Origin: Gracilaria domingensis
Taxonomy: Eukaryota; Rhodophyta; Florideophyceae; Gracilariales; Gracilariaceae
Assembly: GCA_022539475.1 (NCBI GenBank)
Contig: VCMS01000004.1
Coordinates: 310,001 to 374,000, forward strand
Length of the DNA stretch: 64,000 bases
Reading direction: 5' to 3'
This document shows, piece by piece, positions 61,875 to 64,000 of this stretch (positions are counted from its first letter, which is position 1; every line of letters begins with the position of its first letter). A program made the translations under genes and the position numbers. The notes below the pieces were generated by a model. That model searched no databases and was not told where the DNA came from. It was given only the letters and a program-made list of their open reading frames with translations.

Positions 61875-62507
61875 ATGACCAACCCCGTCATTGAGGTTGC
61901 TCCGCCGTCAAATACCGCCGCCGAGCCCGAACACGCGGTGGCAGCCGATGAAGACTGCTCCAAGGAATATGAGCCCGTCGTAAAGCTAGAGCAGGTCGAG
62001 ACCAAGACTGGCGAAGAAGATGAGGACGTGCTCTTCAAGATGCGAGCAAAACTGTTCCGATTCAGCAAGGACCCTAGAGAGTGGAAGGAAAGGGGAACCG
62101 GAGACGTCCGCATCCTCAAGCACAAGCAAACCAAGAAGATCCGTTTGCTTATGCGTCGCGAAAAGACCCTCAAGATCTGCATGAACCAATATGTCAACCC
62201 GAACACCGAGCTTAGGGAAAACGTTGGTTCTGAACGATCTTGGGTGTGGCACGCGATTGACTACGCCGATGATGAACGTGATCAGGCTTTGCTAGCTATT
62301 CGTTTCCGTGATTCCAAAGATGCAAAGGCCTTTAAGGATGCGTACGACATCGCTCGTCAGCACATGGCTACCCTTCGTGAACAAGATCCTAGTGCAAGTC
62401 CAAAAGCAGAAGGAAACGGTTCCGCAGCCGCCGAAACCACCACTGAAACCAAGACCAAGGACTGCTGCTGTGCTACCAAGGAAACCGCCGAACCAAAGAG
62501 TTCGTAA
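61875..62507 (+). CDS. RANBP1: Ran-binding protein 1 (RanBP1)
   Basis: 210 residues from ATG 61875 (MTNPVIEVAPPSN). RanBP1 binds RanGTP and helps RanGAP release it from export complexes in the cytosol. The acidic N-terminus leads into a Ran-binding domain at about residues 35-165: EYEPVVKLEQVETKTGEEDE, LFKMRAKLFRF, EWKERGTGDVRILKHKQTKK, IRLLMRREKTLKICMNQYV, WVWHAIDYADDE and LLAIRFRDSKDAKAFKDAYD. The DEDVLFKMRAKLFRF and KERGTGDV blocks are signature. The tail has an unusual CCCATK stretch followed by an acidic/Thr-rich end. Intronless. Confidence 0.95.
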   Translation: MTNPVIEVAPPSNTAAEPEHAVAADEDCSKEYEPVVKLEQVETKTGEEDEDVLFKMRAKLFRFSKDPREWKERGTGDVRILKHKQTKKIRLLMRREKTLKICMNQYVNPNTELRENVGSERSWVWHAIDYADDERDQALLAIRFRDSKDAKAFKDAYDIARQHMATLREQDPSASPKAEGNGSAAAETTTETKTKDCCCATKETAEPKSS

Positions 62508-63477
62508 ATATTTGCCTACTCATTTGCTTTCGGTATGTGTTCTTTTGGTTTTTCTTTAACATTGATCTTGTCTGTTATGTGCCCCTAACGGAGTCAGATA
62601 CGCCCCTTACACATGTGCATCAGTTAACAAGCTTACGCCTCACGCTTTGCAAGTGCCACAATCTCATTTAAACACATCCTCTTCTCCAACGCTTTGTCAG
62701 GTTGTGGGGCGGCGCTCTTGCATTTCGCAGCGATGTGATAGAATTGGTCGAGACGAGTACAGGATAGACAGTGTAGAACACCTGCTTGAATAAAGTGCGC
62801 TCTCTCAGTTCAGGTGGAGCTATCTACGTCTATCGAGCTCGGTTCGTGAAAGTTGGCAGCATGTGCCGCACAGGTTTCATTTCGGTTTGAGTGACTTTCA
62901 GAGTAACTTTGGCGTGTTGATCAGTCATCTCCATTCAACGGAGTCCACTGGCGCAGGCATCATGTCGCCATCAACATTGAATGTCGATGATGCAGATGAA
63001 CTCGTCGTGGGAAACCGCGTTACGCGGACAGGGGTAACTTAATTCCATGAGATACAGAGGATATCTCCTCGAATATGCAAAAAAAAATCTGCATCAGCTT
63101 GATCAATGATGGCAGATCTCTGTATCACATCGCCGGTACAGCGGGGCATAATGATCAGATCTCTCTTGCCTTTGTTTGTCTGAAGGTCATCCCCAGGTAC
63201 CGTCGTACACGTACCGAGGTACCGTCGTACTTGTCGATCTGAACTCTGATATCAACGTTAACGACAACGCGTCGTCAACGCTTGTTAAGACAGGGCCTCA
63301 CAGGGCCGATAACGATCACAGCGTATTGCAAGACACCATTTCCGGGTATAACGTTCGCGCAGAGACGCTAATCCGGAAGCATTCCGATCCAGAACGGCAA
63401 TTACATAATCGACTTGAGATTCACGTCGGGACCGATCATCTTTGGACGTCATCACAGTCCTGGAAAAGCGACTAGAG
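62508..63477. other. 970-bp spacer upstream of the pyruvate kinase gene
   Basis: The first ~150 bp are probably the RanBP1 3' UTR. A direct repeat sits at 63195-63230. A run of A lies near 63,080. No other feature seen. Confidence 0.5.
63195..63230. repeat. 14-bp direct repeat, 22-bp period
   Basis: AGGTACCGTCGTAC occurs at 63195-63208 and again at 63217-63230. Between them lies ACGTACCG, so the ACGTACC unit partially repeats too. It is 250 bp upstream of the pyruvate kinase start. Confidence 0.85.
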
Positions 63478-64000
63478 ATGATGGACACACCTCTAGCGTT
63501 CGTCAATCCTGTCTGTATTGGCAAACACAACTGCCTATGGACTCCCCCAATTTGCACGCACTTCGAACCTTCAAAGGTTAGGCATGGCTATCGTTCTATT
63601 GTAAGCGCAGCCGTAGATGGTGCCAGCGCACCCTCAAAGATGGCAAATGTCTTCGAATCCGTTCCAGCTCAATTTCGTAGTGCTTTGCTACGGCTTCCTG
63701 AAGATGCAGAAATACCAAACGTCGGAGAACGCCACACAAAAATCGTAGGCACCGTTGGACCTTCCACCTATGATCCAGATAATTTGTTACGTCTCATTGC
63801 CGGCGGTGTCAACCTTGTTCGCCTCAACCTTTGTCATGGTGATTACGAATGGCATAGCAGTGTTATCGAAAACATTCGTGACATTAACCTTAATACTTCT
63901 TTCGTAGCTGGTGTTATGATTGACTTGGGCTCTTTCGACTCCGTTCGACTTGGTGAATTTGCCCGAAACCCAAAACTTGAGGTTGGGGACTCCTTCACGC
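63478..64000 (+). CDS. Pyruvate kinase-like protein, 5' part, plastid-type leader
   Basis: Truncated by the window end; 174 residues visible. Pyruvate kinase makes pyruvate and ATP from phosphoenolpyruvate. From ATG 63478 the first ~55 residues (MMDTPLAFVNPVCIGKHNCL) end in RHGYRSIVSAA, resembling a plastid transit peptide with a cleavage site. The catalytic domain begins RHTKIVGTVGPSTYDPDNLL, then GGVNLVRLNLCHGDYEWH (the RLNFSHG motif with Ser to Cys) and NIRDI. The next motif, usually LDTKGPEIRTG, reads IDLGSFDSVRLG: the conserved Lys-Gly-Pro is missing. These changes affect the monovalent cation site, so a divergent or inactive isoform is possible. An internal ATG at 63640 is an alternative, cytosolic start. 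Confidence 0.75.
   Translation, partial: MMDTPLAFVNPVCIGKHNCLWTPPICTHFEPSKVRHGYRSIVSAAVDGASAPSKMANVFESVPAQFRSALLRLPEDAEIPNVGERHTKIVGTVGPSTYDPDNLLRLIAGGVNLVRLNLCHGDYEWHSSVIENIRDINLNTSFVAGVMIDLGSFDSVRLGEFARNPKLEVGDSFT

Noticed and set aside
1-64000. CRISPR arrays, rRNA genes, integrated viruses or complete transposons
   Set aside because: No regular spacer array, rRNA sequence, transposase, reverse transcriptase, integrase or long terminal repeat was recognised in either strand.

Overview
The window is nuclear DNA from a eukaryote with a plastid. Most genes are intronless and densely packed. The few introns are short (62-188 nt), with GTATGT/GTAAGT-type donors and CTAAC-type branch points, once a full TACTAAC. 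Plastid signs are a probable pyruvate kinase with a transit-like leader, a DUF3082-like membrane protein with a transit-like leader, a raffinose-synthase-family GH36 protein and a P-class PPR protein. Together with the low intron number this best fits a red alga. That assignment is inference; no rRNA or organelle gene is present to confirm it.

Layout. 1-9.6 kb: 3' end of the Pol I/III subunit AC40 (+), Tim44 (-), an AT-rich spacer with perfect inverted repeats, an ATM1-like ABC half-transporter with nine exons including an apparent 5-nt microexon (+), and RMI1 (-). 12-19 kb: a PP6-regulatory (SAPS) protein and eIF4A, both (-). 22.7-33 kb: an AsmA-like membrane protein (-), a UvrD/SRS2-type helicase with a degenerate extra N-terminal helicase module (+), an RBM42-like RNA-binding protein (-), and a large PPR protein (+). 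34.8-39.6 kb: two copies of a secreted-protein gene of unknown family, one clearly decayed. 40.5-64 kb: PDK, a DHHC palmitoyltransferase, a short TAF6 paralogue, a divergent FBPase-like protein, a multi-pass membrane protein, DUS1, OST48, the DUF3082-like protein, a small membrane protein, mitochondrial lipoyl synthase, SSU72, full-length TAF6, GH36 raffinose synthase/alkaline alpha-galactosidase, RanBP1, and the 5' part of a pyruvate kinase.

The genes are ordinary housekeeping functions: transcription, translation, tRNA modification, organelle import and cofactor supply, genome stability, N-glycosylation and carbon metabolism. They do not form one operon-like system. Convergent pairs are extremely tight (stop codons 3, 38 and 42 bp apart). 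Several divergent pairs share GC-rich spacers.

Most worth a second look: the helicase with an inactive-looking second module; the secreted tandem family; the two TAF6 paralogues 11 kb apart; the FBPase-like protein lacking the DPLDGSS signature; the 5-nt exon; five long perfect inverted repeats in spacers; and small indels in four conserved genes, which look more like assembly errors than biology.
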